DNA from: Desulfobulbaceae bacterium
GTDB taxonomy: Bacteria; Desulfobacterota; Desulfobulbia; Desulfobulbales; Desulfocapsaceae
Direction: 5' to 3'
NCBI GenBank assembly: GCA_003509305.1
Contig: DOMU01000045.1
Coordinates: forward strand, 372 to 5,610
DNA: 5,239 bases
The notes under the pieces were generated by a model that had not been told where the DNA came from, ran no database searches, and saw only the letters and a list, made by a program, of their open reading frames with translations. This document shows, piece after piece, positions 4,770 to 5,239 of this stretch; positions within the stretch are counted from its first letter, which is position 1, and each line of letters begins with the position of its first letter. The translations under genes and the position numbers were made by a program.

Positions 4770-5239
4770 ATGAACGCCTCACCTGAAAACTCCCCCCTCA
4801 CCACCACCGCGGAAACGGTGCTTGCCCGCCGCTACTATCTGAAAGACTACGAAGGCCGCCCGCTGGAAGACTGGCGTGGCCTGTGCCGCCGCGTCGCCGA
4901 TGCCATCGCCCAGATTGATGATGGCCAGCCGGAGTATGAACAACTCGGTGAAGACTTCTTTCAGATGATTTATCAGCTCGATTTTCTGCCCAATTCCCCC
5001 TGCCTGATGAATGCGGGGACGGATCTGGGGCAGTTGTCGGCCTGCTTCGTGCTGCCGGTGCCCGATTCGATGGACGGTATTTTCACCGCTATCCGCAACG
5101 GCGCCCTGGTGCACAAGACCGGCGGCGGCACCGGCTACGCCTTTTCGCGTTTACGGGCGAAAAACGCCGCGGTCCGCTCGACCCAGGGTGTGGCTTCCGG
5201 GCCGCTGTCGTTCGCCGCCGTCTTCGACGCCGCCACCGA
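4770..5239 (+). CDS. nrdJ: Adenosylcobalamin-dependent (class II) ribonucleotide reductase, N-terminal part (3' end outside window)
   Basis: The visible 156 residues match the N-terminal region of vitamin B12-dependent ribonucleotide reductase, which makes deoxyribonucleotides with or without oxygen. Characteristic segments are FLPNSPCLMNAGT (72-84), LSACFVLPVPDSM (89-101), GGGTGYAFSRLR (118-129) and a Gly/Ser loop STQGVASGPLSF (137-148). Cys92 in the LSACF segment corresponds to the first member of the active-site redox cysteine pair (equivalent to Cys225 of E. coli NrdA); the radical-bearing Cys and its partner lie beyond the window. An in-frame stop at 4752-4754 makes ATG 4770 the first possible start, and AGAGG at 4757-4761, eight bases upstream and inside the preceding gene, supports it. 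G+C-rich codon use matches the dsr genes, so this looks like core genome. No cobalamin riboswitch is visible directly upstream. Confidence 0.92.
   Translation, partial: MNASPENSPLTTTAETVLARRYYLKDYEGRPLEDWRGLCRRVADAIAQIDDGQPEYEQLGEDFFQMIYQLDFLPNSPCLMNAGTDLGQLSACFVLPVPDSMDGIFTAIRNGALVHKTGGGTGYAFSRLRAKNAAVRSTQGVASGPLSFAAVFDAAT

Overview
The window looks like chromosomal DNA of a dissimilatory sulfate-reducing (or sulfur-disproportionating) bacterium, most likely a member of the Desulfobacterota (former Deltaproteobacteria). The main evidence is four consecutive genes encoding subunits of the DsrMKJOP membrane complex, with the SRB-type layout of a Tat-exported DsrO and a membrane-anchored triheme DsrJ. 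The placement below phylum is not resolved here.

Region 1 (2-3181) is the end of the dsrMKJOP operon: the C-terminal part of dsrK, then complete dsrJ, dsrO and dsrP, closely spaced or overlapping, all on the plus strand and G+C rich. A strong intrinsic terminator at 3152-3181 closes the operon. Together these genes encode the cytoplasmic HdrD-like catalytic subunit (DsrK) and the periplasmic/membrane electron-transfer module (DsrJ triheme cytochrome c, DsrO iron-sulfur protein, DsrP quinone-interacting membrane protein). The complex links the quinone pool and periplasmic redox carriers to reduction of the DsrC trisulfide made by sulfite reductase.

Region 2 (3182-3552) has no gene. It holds a plausible sigma-70 promoter, two CAC-N6-GTG dyads whose centres are 31 bp apart around that promoter, a 10-bp palindrome, and then two imperfect palindromic intergenic repeats (3337-3410 and 3437-3534).

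Region 3 (3553-4767) is visibly A+T richer than its surroundings. It holds a DUF2806-family protein of unknown function and a small basic protein built of two 32-residue repeats. Both look like accessory genes, probably acquired.

Region 4 (4770-5239) is the 5' end of an adenosylcobalamin-dependent (class II) ribonucleotide reductase gene, nrdJ. It starts two bases after the small gene's stop codon.

The most interesting idea is that the operator-like pair at 3226-3268 resembles the paired, three-helical-turn arrangement of NrdR boxes. It may be the original control region of nrdJ, later separated from it by the repeat/DUF2806/small-gene segment. This is an inference: the dyads are two bases shorter than the NrdR consensus. 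No CRISPR array, tRNA, rRNA, transposase or integrase is visible.
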